A stretch of 64,000 nucleotides of DNA. Source: Sapria himalayana. Taxonomy: Eukaryota; Streptophyta; Magnoliopsida; Malpighiales; Rafflesiaceae. Location of the stretch: contig JAREIK010016260.1 of NCBI GenBank assembly GCA_029783825.1, positions 1 to 64,000 on the forward strand, written 5' to 3'. The notes under the pieces are model-generated. The model did no database searches and was not told where the DNA came from. It saw only the letters and a list, made by a program, of their open reading frames with translations. The position numbers were made by a program, and so were the translations under genes. Below, piece after piece: positions 1 through 12,950 of the stretch (the first letter of the stretch is position 1; every line of letters begins with the position of its first letter).

Positions 1-2449
1 TTTAAATATAAAATAATAAAAAATTTAATTTTGTGATTTTTTATCATTTTTGAAGGTTATAACCTTTGAAAATATAACAATTTTTAAATTTTTTTCAAAT
101 ATAAATATAATATTTAGTTATAATAATCTTAATATTTATAAGACATTTAAATTCAATATAAGTAATTTTATTGATAGATATTATAATAATGATCACAAAA
201 TAAATTAATAAACTATTATTAAATAGATTGATAGCAATTAAAATATAAATGCAAAACATAGAATGATTCAAAGTCAAAGTAAAATATATTACTATATGAT
301 AATTTTTTGTTTTTAAATTTTTACTTCTTTTTATAAGCTTATATTTATTTTTTGATTAAAAATAAATTATTAAAATTATATTTGTCTCACTCATTATTTA
401 TTTTGCAATTAATATTTCTATAAAAAATAAACTAATAAATAATTAAAATGAATATTTAAAATTATAATAAATAGAAATTAAAATGAGATTTATGATTTAT
501 TATATATGGTATACCGGTTTAATGTATTGTTAATTAAGGTGTTTTGTTGTTTAGAAGTTAAGCAATTTATGTTTTTAGGAATTTAGTGGTTTATAGCTTT
601 TTTTGATATAAACAAAATAAAATAAATTATTTTTTTGATTTTATCTGATTTTCAAAGGTTATAACCTTTAAAAATAAAATAATTTTTAAAATTTTTTGAA
701 ATGTGAATACCATGTATAATTATATTAATCTTACTAATTTTATATCATATAAATTCAATTTAAACAATTTTATTGATAGATAATATAATAATGATCAAAA
801 ATTAAATTAATAAACTATTATTAATAATATAAATATTAATTAAAATATATTTACATAACACAAAATGATTCAAAATCAAATCAAAATATATTAATAAATA
901 ATAATATTTAATTTTCAAATGTTTCCTTCTTTTTATAAACTTATTTTTTTTATTGCTTAAAAATAAATTATTTTAATAATATTTGATTCACTCAAAATTT
1001 ATTTTTTAATTAATTTTTCTAAATAATTAAACTATAAATAATTAAAATGAATATTTAAAATTATAATAAATATAAATAAAAATGAGATTTATTATTTATT
1101 AAATAGTATATAGATATTAAAAGGTTTATGTATTCAGGGGTTTCTGGGTCTCTGAGCTTACTGATTTATGTAAGTAAGCATGTAATGATCTATAGGTTTT
1201 ATTTTAAAAATGAAATAAATAAAAAATTATTTTTATTATTTGTTCTCATTTTTTAAAGTTATAACCTTTGAAAATATAATAATTTTTTAATTTCTTTTCA
1301 AAAGTAAATACAATATATATTTATAATAATCATAATAATTATATATCATATAAATTCAATATAAACAATTTTATTGATAGATATTCTAATAATTATCAAA
1401 AAATAAATTAAAAATCTATTATGAATAAGATTGATATTACTTAAAATATAGTATCAAAACCTAAAATGATTTAAAAGCAAAGCAAAATATATTACTAAAT
1501 AATAATTATTGTTTTTATATTTTGATTCTTTTTATAAGCTTATCTATTATTTGATGAAAAATAATTTTGATAAATAATATTTTTAACTCATGATTTATTT
1601 TATAATTAAAACAGATATACAAATAAAAAACTAAAAATCAAAATGATTTTTTTAAATTATAATGAAAACAAATAAAAATTAGATTTTTTAATTATTATTT
1701 AGTGTATACCGGTTTAAAGGATTATCTATATAGGGGTATCGGGATTTTGTAGCTTAGTGATTTAAGTGCTTAGGCATTTAGTGGTGTATAGGTTTTATTT
1801 AAATAATGAAATAACAAAAAAAATATATTTTTTATTTTTTCACATGTTCAAAGGTTATAATCTTTGAAAACATAAAAATTTTAAAACTATTTTCAAAAGT
1901 TAATACAATATTTAGTTATAATAATTATTAAATTTATATATCATATAAATTCACAATAAACATTTTTATTGATAAATATTCTAATAATGATAAAAAAAAT
2001 TAATAATATATTATTAATATGATCAAAAAATTTTATACAATAATATTCTAATAATGATTCAAAAGCTAAGTAAAATATATTATTATATAATAATTTTTTG
2101 TTTTGAAATTTGTTTTTAAAAATTTATCTATATTCTTTTTGATGAAAAACAATTTATATAAATTATATTTGTTTAACTCATAATTTTTTTTGTAATTAAT
2201 ATTTATATAAAAATATGCAAATAAATAAATAAAATGAATATTTAAAATTATAATGAAAAAAAAATGAGTTTTATTATTTATTATTTAGGGTATACTGGTT
2301 TAATTTAAATTAGATCTATCTAACTAATAATTTATTTTGTAATAAATATTTATATACAAATAAACTGATAAATAATTAAAATAAAAATTTAAAATTAAAC
2401 TGAATAAAAATAAAAATGAAATTTATGATTTATTATTAATGTATACCAG

Positions 2450-2529
2450 TTTAATTGTTTAAGTATTTAGAGGTTTTGTCATTTAGGAGTTTAGCGATTT
2501 ATATTTTTTGGCATTTAGTGGTTTATAGA
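2450..2529 (+). repeat. Octamer (TTTANNNN) tract, type example
   Basis: Ten consecutive 8-bp units begin at 2450, 2458, 2466, 2474, 2482, 2490, 2498, 2506, 2514 and 2522. Eight start TTTA and two start TTTT; the last four bases vary but are G-rich (for example TTTAGGAG, TTTAGCGA, TTTAGTGG). The tract ends in TTTTATTTAAA. Equivalent tracts lie before nearly every palindrome in the window and are the most G-rich part of the monomer. The unit resembles a degenerate telomeric repeat, but the period is 8 and not the 7 of plant TTTAGGG. The relation to telomeres is inference; the register is read directly. Confidence 0.9.
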
Positions 2530-4375
2530 TTTTATTTAAACAATAAAATAACAAAAAAAAATTTGTAATTTTTTCTCATTTTCATAGGTCATAACCTTTG
2601 AAAATATAATAATATTTAACATTTTTAAAATGTGAATATAATATTTAGTTATAATAATATTAATAATTATATATCATATAAATTCAATATAAACAATTTT
2701 ATTGATAGATATTATAATAATGATCAAAGATTAAATTAGTAAACAATTAATAATAAGATAGATATTCATTAAAAAATATTTACAAAACCCAAATTGATTC
2801 AAAATTAAAATAAAATATATTACATAATAATAATTTTTAATTTTTACATTTTTACTTATTTTATAAGCGTAAATACTTTTATTAATTAAAAAATTATTTA
2901 AATTATATTTTTTGCACTTATAATTTATTTTGTAATAAATATATTTATAGAAATAAACTAATAAATACTTAAAATAAATATTAAAAATTATAATAAATAG
3001 AAATAAAAATTAGATTTATATTTATTAAGTAGTATATAGCGGTTTAATGGTTTATGTATTTATGCATTACGAGGTTTTCGAGTTTACTGATTTAACTGTG
3101 TATGTATTTAGTGGTTATAGGTTTTATTTAAAAAATAAATAAACAAAAAAATTATTTTTATTATTTTTTGATATTTTCAAATGTTATAACCTTTGAAAAA
3201 ATAATAATTTTTAAATTTTTTTCAAAAGTGAACTCAATATTTAGTTATAATAATTATATATTTATATTTCATATAATTTCAATATAAACGATTTTATTGA
3301 TAAATATTCTAATAATGATCAAAAAATAAATTAATAATATATTATTAATAAGATAGATATCAATTAAAATATATTTACAAAACCTAAAATGATTCAGAAG
3401 CAAAGCAAAATATATTACTATATAATAATTTGTTATTTTGAAATTTTTCTTTCTTTTAAAATAAATTATTTTTCATTTTAATGAAAAATAATTTATATAA
3501 ATTATATGTGTCTAACTCATAATTTATTTGTAATTAATATTTATATAAAAATAAACAAATAAATAATTAAAATGCATATTTAAAATTTTAATGAAAAATA
3601 TAATATTGAGATTTATTATTTATTATTTAGTGTTACCCATTTAAAACGATTATTATTTATTATATAGCGTTTTAGAGATTTAGGAGTTATTGAATTAACT
3701 GTGTAGGTATTTAGTGGTTTATAGGTTTTATTTAAACAATGAAATATCAAAAATATATATTTTATATATTTTTTCATATTTTCAAAGATTATAATATTTG
3801 AAAATATAATAATTTTAAAATTTTTTTCAAATGTGAATTCAATATTTAGTTATAATAATCATTATATTTAAATATCTTATAAATTCAATATAAACAATTT
3901 TATTGATAAATATTCTAATAATGAGCAAACAATAAATTAATAATCTATTATTAATAAGATAGATATCAATTAAAATATAATTACAAAACCTATAATGATT
4001 CAAAAGCAATGTAAATTATATTACTATATAATAATTTTTTGTTTTTAATTCTTTTGTCTTTTAATAAGTTTATCTATATTTTTTTTGATGAAAAATAATA
4101 TATATAAATTATAATTGTCTAACTCATAATTTATTTTGTAATTAATATTTATATAAAAATAAACAAATAAATAATTAAAATTAATATTTACATTTATAAT
4201 GAAAGAAATAAAAATGGATTTATTCATTATTATTTAGGATATATCTGATAAAAAGAATTATCTATTTAGGGTTTTCGATATTTATAAGTTATTCATTTAA
4301 CTATTTAGGCAATTAGTGGTTCATAGGTTTTATTTAAACAATGAAATATAAAAAATTTTTTTTTTATTTTTTCAC

Positions 4376-4405
4376 ATTTTCAAAGGTTATATAACCTTTG
4401 AAAAT
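4376..4405. repeat. Perfect palindrome with enlarged centre
   Basis: A 30-bp perfect palindrome. Arms are the usual ATTTTCAAAGG and its complement, but the centre is TTATATAA, where other copies have TTATAA. The two added bases keep the dyad perfect. Confidence 0.9.
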
Positions 4406-7400
4406 ATAATAATTTTAAAATTTTTAAAAATGTGAATACAATATTTAGTAATAATAATTATTATAACAATATATAATATAAACTAAATATAAACAATTTT
4501 ATTGATAGATATTATATCAATTATCAAAAAATAAATTAATAAACTATTATTAATTTTATAGATATAAATTAAAAATTAATTGCAAAAACTAAAATGATTA
4601 AAAATCAAAGTAAATTTATTACTAAATAATAATTTTTGTTTTTTTTGTTTTTGCCTCATTTTATACGATTTATATTCTTTTGGTAAAATATAAATAATTA
4701 AAATTATATTTGTATCACTCATTATTTTTTTGTAATTAATATTTCAATAATTTATTTAAATTATATTTAAGGTTTACGAGTTTAAAGGTTTAAGTATTTA
4801 GGGGCTTCGGGGTGTAGGAGTTTGGAGAATTAAGTGTTTAGGTATTTAATGGTTTATATGTTTTATTTAAACACTGATATAACAAAAAATTTATTTTTTG
4901 TTATTTTTTATCATATTTGATGGTTATAAGCTATGAAAATATAATAATTTTTAAATTGTTTTAAATGTGAATACTATATTTAGTTATGATAATAATAATA
5001 ATTATATATCATATAAATTCAATATAAACAATTATATTGATAGATATTATATTAATGATCAAAAAATTAATTAATAAACTATTATAAATAAGATAGATAT
5101 TATTTAAAATATATTTGCCAACCCTAAATTTATTCAAAATGAAAGTTAAATAAATTACTAAATAATAATGTTTTTGATGTTTTGCTTCTTTTTATCAGTA
5201 TATATTTTTTGTTCTTAAAAGTATATAATTTAAATTATATTTGTCTTCATCATAATTTATTTTGTAATTTATAATTCTATAAAAATAAACTAAAAAATAA
5301 TTAAAATGAATATTTAAAATTATAATGAATACAAATAAAAGTGAGATTTATAATTTATTATTCAGGATATAGAGTTTTAATGGTTTAAGTATTTAGGTGT
5401 TATGGGGTTTAGTGATTTAAGTGTTTATGCCTTTAGTGATTTATACTTTTTATTTAAAGAATGAAAAAACAAAAAAATTAATTTTTTGTTTTTTTTTAAT
5501 TTTTGAAGGTTATAACTTTGAAAATATAATAATTTTTAATTTTTTTTAGATGTGAATATAATATTTAGTTATAATAATCTTAATAATTATATATAATGTA
5601 AACTCAATATAAATAATTTTATTAATAGATATTATAATAATGATCAAAAACTAATTAATAAACTATTATTAAAAAGAATGATATAAATTAAAATATAAAT
5701 GCAAAATCTAAAATGATACAAAATCAAAATAAAATATTTTACTAAATAATAAATTTTTGTTTTTAAAATTGTGCCTATTTTTATAAGCTTATTTTTTATT
5801 TGATGAAATATAAATTATTTAAATTATATCTGTCTCACGAATAATTTATTTTGTAATTAATATTTCTATAAAAATAAACAGATAAATAAGTAAATTAAAT
5901 ATTTAAAATTATACTGCATAAAAATTAAAATGAGATTTATGATTTATTATTAATGTATACCAGTTTAATGGTTTTGAAATTTAAAATTTTCTGAAATATG
6001 AAAACAATATTTAGTTATAATATTATTAATAATCATACATCATATAAATTCAATATAAACAATTTTATTGATAGTTATTATAATAATGATCAAAAATTAA
6101 ATTAATAAACTATTAATAATAAGATAGATATAAATTAAAAAATATTTACAAAACCCAAATTGATTTAAAATTTAAGTAAAATATATTACTGTATAATAAT
6201 TTTTAATTTATAAATTTTACTTCTTTTATAAGCGTATATATATTTTTTGATTAAAAATAAATTATTTAAATTATATTTGTCTTACTCATAATTTATTTCG
6301 TAATAAAAATTTCTATAAAAATAAACTAATAAATAATTAAATGAATATTTAAAATTATAATAAATAGAAATAAAAATTAGATTTATTAATTATTAAGTAG
6401 TATATAGCTGTTTAATGGTTTATGTATATAGGCATTACGGGTTTTAAGAGTTTACTGATATAACTGTGTATGCATTTAGTGGTTTATAGGTTTTAATTAA
6501 AAATTAAAATAACAAAATATTTATTTTTATTATTTTTTTTATATTTTCAAAGGTTATAACCTTGGAAAATATAATAATTTTTTAATTTTTTTCAAAAGCG
6601 AATTCAATATTAAGTTATAAAAATCATTATATTTATATATCATATAAATTAAATATAAACAATTTTAGTGATTAATATTCTAATAATGATCAAATAATAA
6701 ATTAATAATCTATTATTAATTAGATAGATATCAATTAAAATATAATTACAAAACATAAAATGATTCATAAGCAAACCAAAATATATTACTAAATAATAAT
6801 TTTTTGTTTTGTAATTTTTTTTATTTTAAAAAGTTTATCTATATTTTTTTGATTAAAAATAATTTACATAAATTATATTTGTCTAACTCATTATTTATTT
6901 TTTAATTAAAATTTATATAAAAATAAACAAATAAATAATTAAAATGAATATTTAAAAATATAATGAAAAAAATGAGTTTTATTATTTATTATTTAGGATA
7001 TACCGGTTTAATTTAAATTATATTTGTCTCACTAATAATTTATTTTGTAAGTAATATTTCTATAAAAATAAACTGATAAATAATTAAAATAAAAATTTAA
7101 AATTTTATTGAATAAAAATTAAAATGAGATTTATGATTTATTATTAATGTATACCAATTTAATAGTTTAAGTATTTATAGGTTTTGTTGTATAGGTGTTT
7201 AGCGATTCATGTTTTAGGCATTTAGTGGTTTAAAGGTTTATTTAAACAATAAAATAACAAAAAAAAATTTTGTAATTTTTTGTCATTTTCATAGGTTATA
7301 ACCTTTGAAAATATAATAATATTTAAAAATTTTTGAAATGTGAATACAATAATTAGTTATAATAATTTTAATAAATATATATCATATAAATTTAATATAA

Positions 7401-8210
7401 ACTATTTTATTGATAGATATTATAATAATGATCAAAAATTAAATTAATAAACTATTAATAATAAGATAGATATTAATTAAAAAATATTTACAAATCCCAA
7501 ATTGATTCAAAATTAAAGTGAACAATATTATTGGATAATAATTTTTAATTTTTAAATTTTTACTTCTTTTATAAGCGTATATATTTTTTTAAAAAAAAAT
7601 AAATTATTTAAATTATATTTGTCCCACTCATAATTTATTTTGTAATAAAAATTTATATAAATATAAACTAATAAATAATTAAAATGAATATTTAAAATTC
7701 TAATAAATTTAAAAAAAATTAGATTTATTAATTATTAAAAAGTATATTACGGTTTAATGCATTATCTATTTAGGCATTCCCAATTTTAGGAGTTTACTGA
7801 TTTAACTGTCTATGCATTTAGTGGTTGATAGGTTTTAATTAAAAATTAAAATAACAAAAAATTTATTTTTGTTATTTTTTTTATACTTTCAAAGGTTATA
7901 ACCTTTGAAAATATAATAATTTTTAAATTTCTTTGAAATGTGAATTCAATATTTAGTTATAATAATAATTATATTTATATATCATATAAATTCAATATAA
8001 ACAATTTTATTGATAAATATTCTAATAATGATCAAAAAATAAATTAATAATCTATTATTAATAAGATAGATATCATTTAAAATATAATTACAAAACCTAT
8101 AATGATTCAGAAGCAAAGCAAATTATATTACTATATAATAATTTTTTGATTTTAATTTTTTTTTTCATTTAATTAGTTTATCTATATTTTTTTATGATGA
8201 AAAATAATTA

Positions 8211-11200
8211 ATATAATAACAAAACATTTATTTTTGTTATTTTTTCTAATTTTTGAGGGTTAAAACCATAAAAAATATAATAATTCAAAATTTTTTTTTG
8301 TAAAGTGAATACAAAATGAAGTTATAATAATCATAATAATTATATATCATATAAATTCAATATAAACTATTTTATTGATATTTATTATAATAATAATCAT
8401 AAAAAAGTAATAACCAATTATTAATAAGGTAAATATTGTTTAAAATATATTTGCAACACCTAAAATGACTCAAAATCAAAGTGAAATATTTTACTATATA
8501 TTAATTTTAAATTTTTAAATTTTTGTATCCATTTTATAAGCTTATATATTTTTTGATGAAAAATAAATTATTTAAATTATATTTGTTTCACTAATAATTT
8601 ATTTTTTAATTTATTATTATATAAAATTAAACTATTAAATAATTAAAATGTATATTTAAAATTATAATGAATACTAATAAAAATGAGATTTATGATTTAT
8701 AATTTAGGGTATAACTATTTAAATGTTTAATTTTTTTGTGGTTTTGGGGTTAAAAAGTTTATTGATTTATATGTTTACACAATTTTGTATTTATAGGTTT
8801 AATTTAATCAATGAAATAACAAAAAATGTATTATTATGAATTTTCGTGATTTTCAAAGGTTATGACCTTTAAAAATATAATAATTTTTTTATAGTTCTAA
8901 AATATGAATACAATACTTAGTTATTATAATCTTAATAATTATAATTGTTGTAGATTCAATATAAAAAAATGTATTAATATATATTAAAATAATGAACAAA
9001 AAATAAATTAATTAACTATTATTAATAAGATAGATATTAATTAAAATATTTTTGCAAAACCCAAAATAATTCAATATGAAAGTAAATTATTTTACTAAAT
9101 AAAATTTTAAATTTTTGAAATTTTGTTTATTTTTATAAGCTTATTTTTTTTATTAAAAATAATTTATTTAAATTATATCTGTCACACTCATTATTTATTT
9201 TGTAAATAATTTTTATATAAAAATAAACTAAAAAATAATTAAAATGAATATTTAAAATTATAATGAAGACAAATAAAAATGAGATTTTTTATTTATTATT
9301 TAGGTTATATAGGTTTAATGGTTTAAGTATTTAGGGAGTTTTGGGGTTTAGGAGTCTAGAGATTTAAAAGTTTAGGCATATAGTGGTTTATAAGTTTTAT
9401 TTAAATAATTAAATAATGAAAATTATTTTTGTGATTTTTTATCATTTTTGAAGGTTATAACCTTTGAAAATATAATAATTTTTAAATTTTTTTCAAATGT
9501 AAATATAATATTTAGATATAATAACTTAATAATTATAAGTCATTTTAATTGAATAAAAGTAATTTTATTGTTCGATATTATAAAAATGATCAAATAATAA
9601 ATTAATAAACTATTATTAATAAGATTGATAGCAATTAAAATATAATTGCAAAACCTATATATAAAGATTCAAAATCAAAGTAAAATATATTACTAAATAA
9701 TATTTTTTTTGTTTTTAAATTTTTACTTCTTTATATAAGCTTTCTTTTTTGATTAAAAATAAATTATTAAAATTATATTTGTCTCACTCATTATTTATTT
9801 TGTGATTGATATTTCTATAAAAAATAAACTAATAAATAATTAAAATGAATATTTAAAATTATAATGAATACAAATTAAAATAAGATTTATGATTTATTAT
9901 ATATGGTATACCGGTTTAATGGTTTGATTAATAAGAAGTTTTGTCGTTTAGGAGTTTAGCAATTTATGTTTTTAGGCATTTAGTTGTTTATAGGTTTTAT
10001 TTATATAATAAAAATTTAAAATTCTTTTTTTGATTTTTTCTGATTTTCAAAGGTTATAATATTTCAAAATAAAATAATTTTTAAAATTTTTTGAAATGTG
10101 AATACAATGTATAATTATATTAATTTTAATAATTATATATCATATAAATTCAATATAAATAATTTTAATTATAGATATTATAATAATAATCAAAAATTAA
10201 ATTAATAAACTATTTTTAATAATATAAATATTAAATAAAATATATTTACATAACACAAAATGATTCAAAATCAAAGTAAAATATATTACTAAATAATAAT
10301 TTTTTGTTTTTAAATTTTTACTTCTTTATAAAAGCTTATTTTTTTTATTAAAAATAAATTATAAAAATTATATTTGTCTCACTCATTATTTATGTTGTGA
10401 TTGATATTTCTATAAAAAATAAACGAATAAATAATTAAAATGAATATTTAAAATTATAATGAATACAAATTAAAATAAGATTTATGATTTATTATATATG
10501 GTATACCGGTTTAATGCTTTTATTATTTATGAGTTTAGCAATTTTTGTTTTTAGGCATTTAGTGGTTTCTAGGTTTTATTTATATAATAAAAATTTAAAA
10601 TTGTATTTTTGTTTTTTTTGATTTTCAAAGGTTATAACCTTTGAAAATAAAACAATTTTTAAAATTTTTTGAAATGTGAATACAATGTATAATTATATTA
10701 ATCATACTAATTATATATCATATAAATTCAATATAAATAATTTTAATGATAGATATTATAATAATGATCAAAAATTAAATTAATAAATTATTATTAATAA
10801 TATAAATATTAATTAAAATATATTTGCATAACACAAAATGATTCAAAATCAAATCAAAATATATTACTAAATAATAATATTTAATTTTTACAATTTTCCT
10901 TCTTTTTATAAGCTTATATTTTTTTTTATTAAAATAAATTATTTAAATAATATTTGTCTCACTAAAAATTTATTTTGTAATTAATATTTCTAAAAAATTA
11001 AACTAAAAATAATTAAAATGAAAATTTAAAATTATAAAAAATAGAAATAAAAATAAGATTTATTATTTATTAAGTAGTATATAGCTATTAAAAGGTTTAT
11101 GTATTTAGGGGTTTCGTGATTTATGAGCTTACTAATTTAAGTAAGTAAGCATTTAATGATCTATAGGTTTTATTTTAAAAATGAAATAACAAAAAATTTA

Positions 11201-11804
11201 TTATTATTATTTTTTATCATTTTTTAAGTTTATAACCTTTGAAAATATACTAATTTTTAAATTTTTTTTCAAAAGTGAATTCAATATTTAGTTATAATAA
11301 TCATTATATTTATATATCATATAAATTCAATATAAACTATTTTATTGATAAATCTTCTAATAATGATCAAAAATTAAATTAATAATATATTATTTATAAG
11401 ATAGATATGAATTATAATATAATTACAAAACCTAAAATGATTCAGAAGCAAATCAAAATATATTACTATATATTAATTTTTTGTTTTAAAATTTTTTTTT
11501 CTTTTAAAAAGTTTATCTACATTATTTTGATGAAAAATAATTTATATAAATTATATTTGTGTAATTCATAATTTATTTTGTAATTAATTTTTATATAAAA
11601 ATAAACAAATAAATAATTAAATTTGAATATTTAAAACTAAAATGAAAAAAAAAATGAGATTTATTCTTTATTATTTAGGATATACCAGTTTAATTTAAAT
11701 TAGATTTGTCTCACTAATAATTTATTTTGTAATTAATATTTCTATAATTATAAACTGATAAATAATTAAAATAATATTTAAAATTATATTGAATAATTAA
11801 AATA
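8211..11804 (+). repeat. AT-rich satellite array, block 1b
   Basis: Continues the + array after a deletion joint. Palindromes, some degenerate, start near 8258, 8858, 9453, 10052, 10630 and 11228. Marker order is I (8,705), J (9,300), B (9,905), B (10,505), C (11,070), X (11,685). Two successive B units at 9,905 and 10,505 show recent tandem duplication of one monomer type. The array is broken at about 11,804, just after the block gaataattaaaat in a P-type body, where the unique insert begins. No gene is visible. Confidence 0.92.
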
Positions 11805-12880
11805 ATTTATTTTGTTCCTCTCTCAATTCTAGAATTATTGCTAAAGCTCTATCCAAAATAATAGGAGCTTTTACTTTATCTCTATTATGTCTCATCATAT
11901 TTGATGTTTAATAAATGGGATATCAAAGGTAATTTGACTCATGTACGCTAACAGACTAAACCAAAGTTGTACCCCTATGTGTTGAAATAGCTAGTTTTTT
12001 AGGATGCTATTTATATTGATTATTGTAATTTCTTCTAAAATCTCTCATGCACACACACAAAGCAATTTTTTTAAAACATAGTTCACCTCTAAAAAAATAA
12101 CCACCTTGTAGCCTATTAGAACAAACTAGCCCCAGGGCGGCTTGAGCAGGGAAATAAGTATGGGCTCTCTTTCAATCAAGAATCAAAAAATTTATTTTAT
12201 TGACATGTCTAAGCCTTTTTTTATATCCTCATTGATATGAAAAGTATCATTTCTTTCTTTTTATATTAAATGAGTTATGTATACAAGCTCACAATACCCA
12301 AAAAGGAGTAAATGAATCATATTCAAATGTATAAAACATTTTAATAATTGCTCAAAATATTAGTTTTGCATATTGACACTTGAGGTCACAAATCATAGTA
12401 AAAAATCATAGTGATATTTCCAATCCCAAGAATTTTAGCTATAGATAGTTATAAAGAGTAGTACTCGAGATTTAACTATTTCTAGGGTCATGACTAGTGC
12501 AATGACTTTGCAATATAAAGATAAAATGCACAAGCTATAGTCATATACAATACTGTGACCCACTATTATAACGATTAAATATGTATTCATGATAATTCTT
12601 AGTGCCATAACAATATGATCAACAGAGAGACACAAGTTATGGAATTTTCTCATCGATATGATTTTGTGTTCTAGGGACAAAATATACAATCATGACCATT
12701 GCTAATGCTACAATAATCTAAAGCAAGAAAGCGACTGAATCCATAACTCACCCTTGAGTCATGACTTTGTGTTACATATACAAAAAGATAAATCTGTGAC
12801 ATTCCTAAAAGTTGTGAATTTCAACTTAAATCTAACACTTAGTTATTTGATTATAAAAGTTGCAAAACAAGAGATTTAAA
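11805..12880. other. Anonymous unique DNA, copy 1
   Basis: About 1.08 kb with no recognisable gene, RNA or transposon domain. It is mildly AT-rich with a short GC-richer island near 12,130 (gccccagggcggc). The strand-minus open frame at 12,435-12,689 (84 codons) has a partner in the inverted copy (41,552-41,791), but the two diverge at the 3' end through a 37-bp indel and show no known motif, so I do not call it a gene. Copy 1 carries 56 bp near its left edge that copy 2 lacks, bounded by the direct repeat aaaataat. Confidence 0.7.
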
Positions 12881-12902
12881 ATTTTGGTTTTGTGGGTTAT
12901 GG

Positions 12903-12943
12903 TTATAGTTTATGGTTTAAGGTTTAGGATTTAAAGTTTAGGG
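12903..12943 (+). repeat. Degenerate TTTAGGG-type heptamer tract, copy 1
   Basis: TTTA starts at 12909, 12916, 12923, 12930 and 12937, exactly 7 bp apart, with following bases tgg, agg, gga, aag, ggg. This is the period of the plant telomere repeat TTTAGGG, in contrast to the 8-bp period of the satellite. It lies directly beside the T-rich run that is the complement of the retrocopy tail. Confidence 0.75.
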
Positions 12944-12950
12944 ATTCTGG

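Larger units (their letters stand above)
1..8210 (+). repeat. AT-rich satellite array, block 1a
   Basis: Tandem, diverged monomers in + orientation. Palindromes of the GGTTATAACC type start near 55, 657, 1257, 1853, 2587, 3182, 3787, 4385, 4922, 5508, 6552, 7294 and 7894, so spacing is mostly 590-605 bp. One long unit (about 735 bp, 1853-2587) holds an X/P joint, and a gap at 5508-6552 reflects a unit near 5,970 that lost its octamer tract and palindrome. Marker order is B (505), C (1,110), D (1,705), X (2,290), P (2,440), E (3,030), F (3,635), F-variant (4,240), G (4,760), H (5,365), P (5,955), E (6,405), X (6,995), P (7,145), E (7,735). Short open frames here (for example minus strand 95-277 and 4,045-4,227) are low-complexity chance frames in the AT-rich DNA. 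The block ends at an internal deletion joint near 8,210. Confidence 0.93.

Noticed and set aside
95..4227. Small minus-strand frames at 95-277 and 4,045-4,227, and similar ones at 26,708, 42,840, 52,412, 58,745, 59,397 and 63,438.
   Set aside because: They recur because they are the same AT-rich monomer read in the same frame; the products are runs of I, N, Y, L, K and F with no domain, and their ends shift between copies. They are chance frames, not genes.
12120..12160. GC-richer island in the insert as a tRNA or rRNA fragment.
   Set aside because: No cloverleaf arms, anticodon loop or T-loop motif could be fitted, and the stretch is too short.
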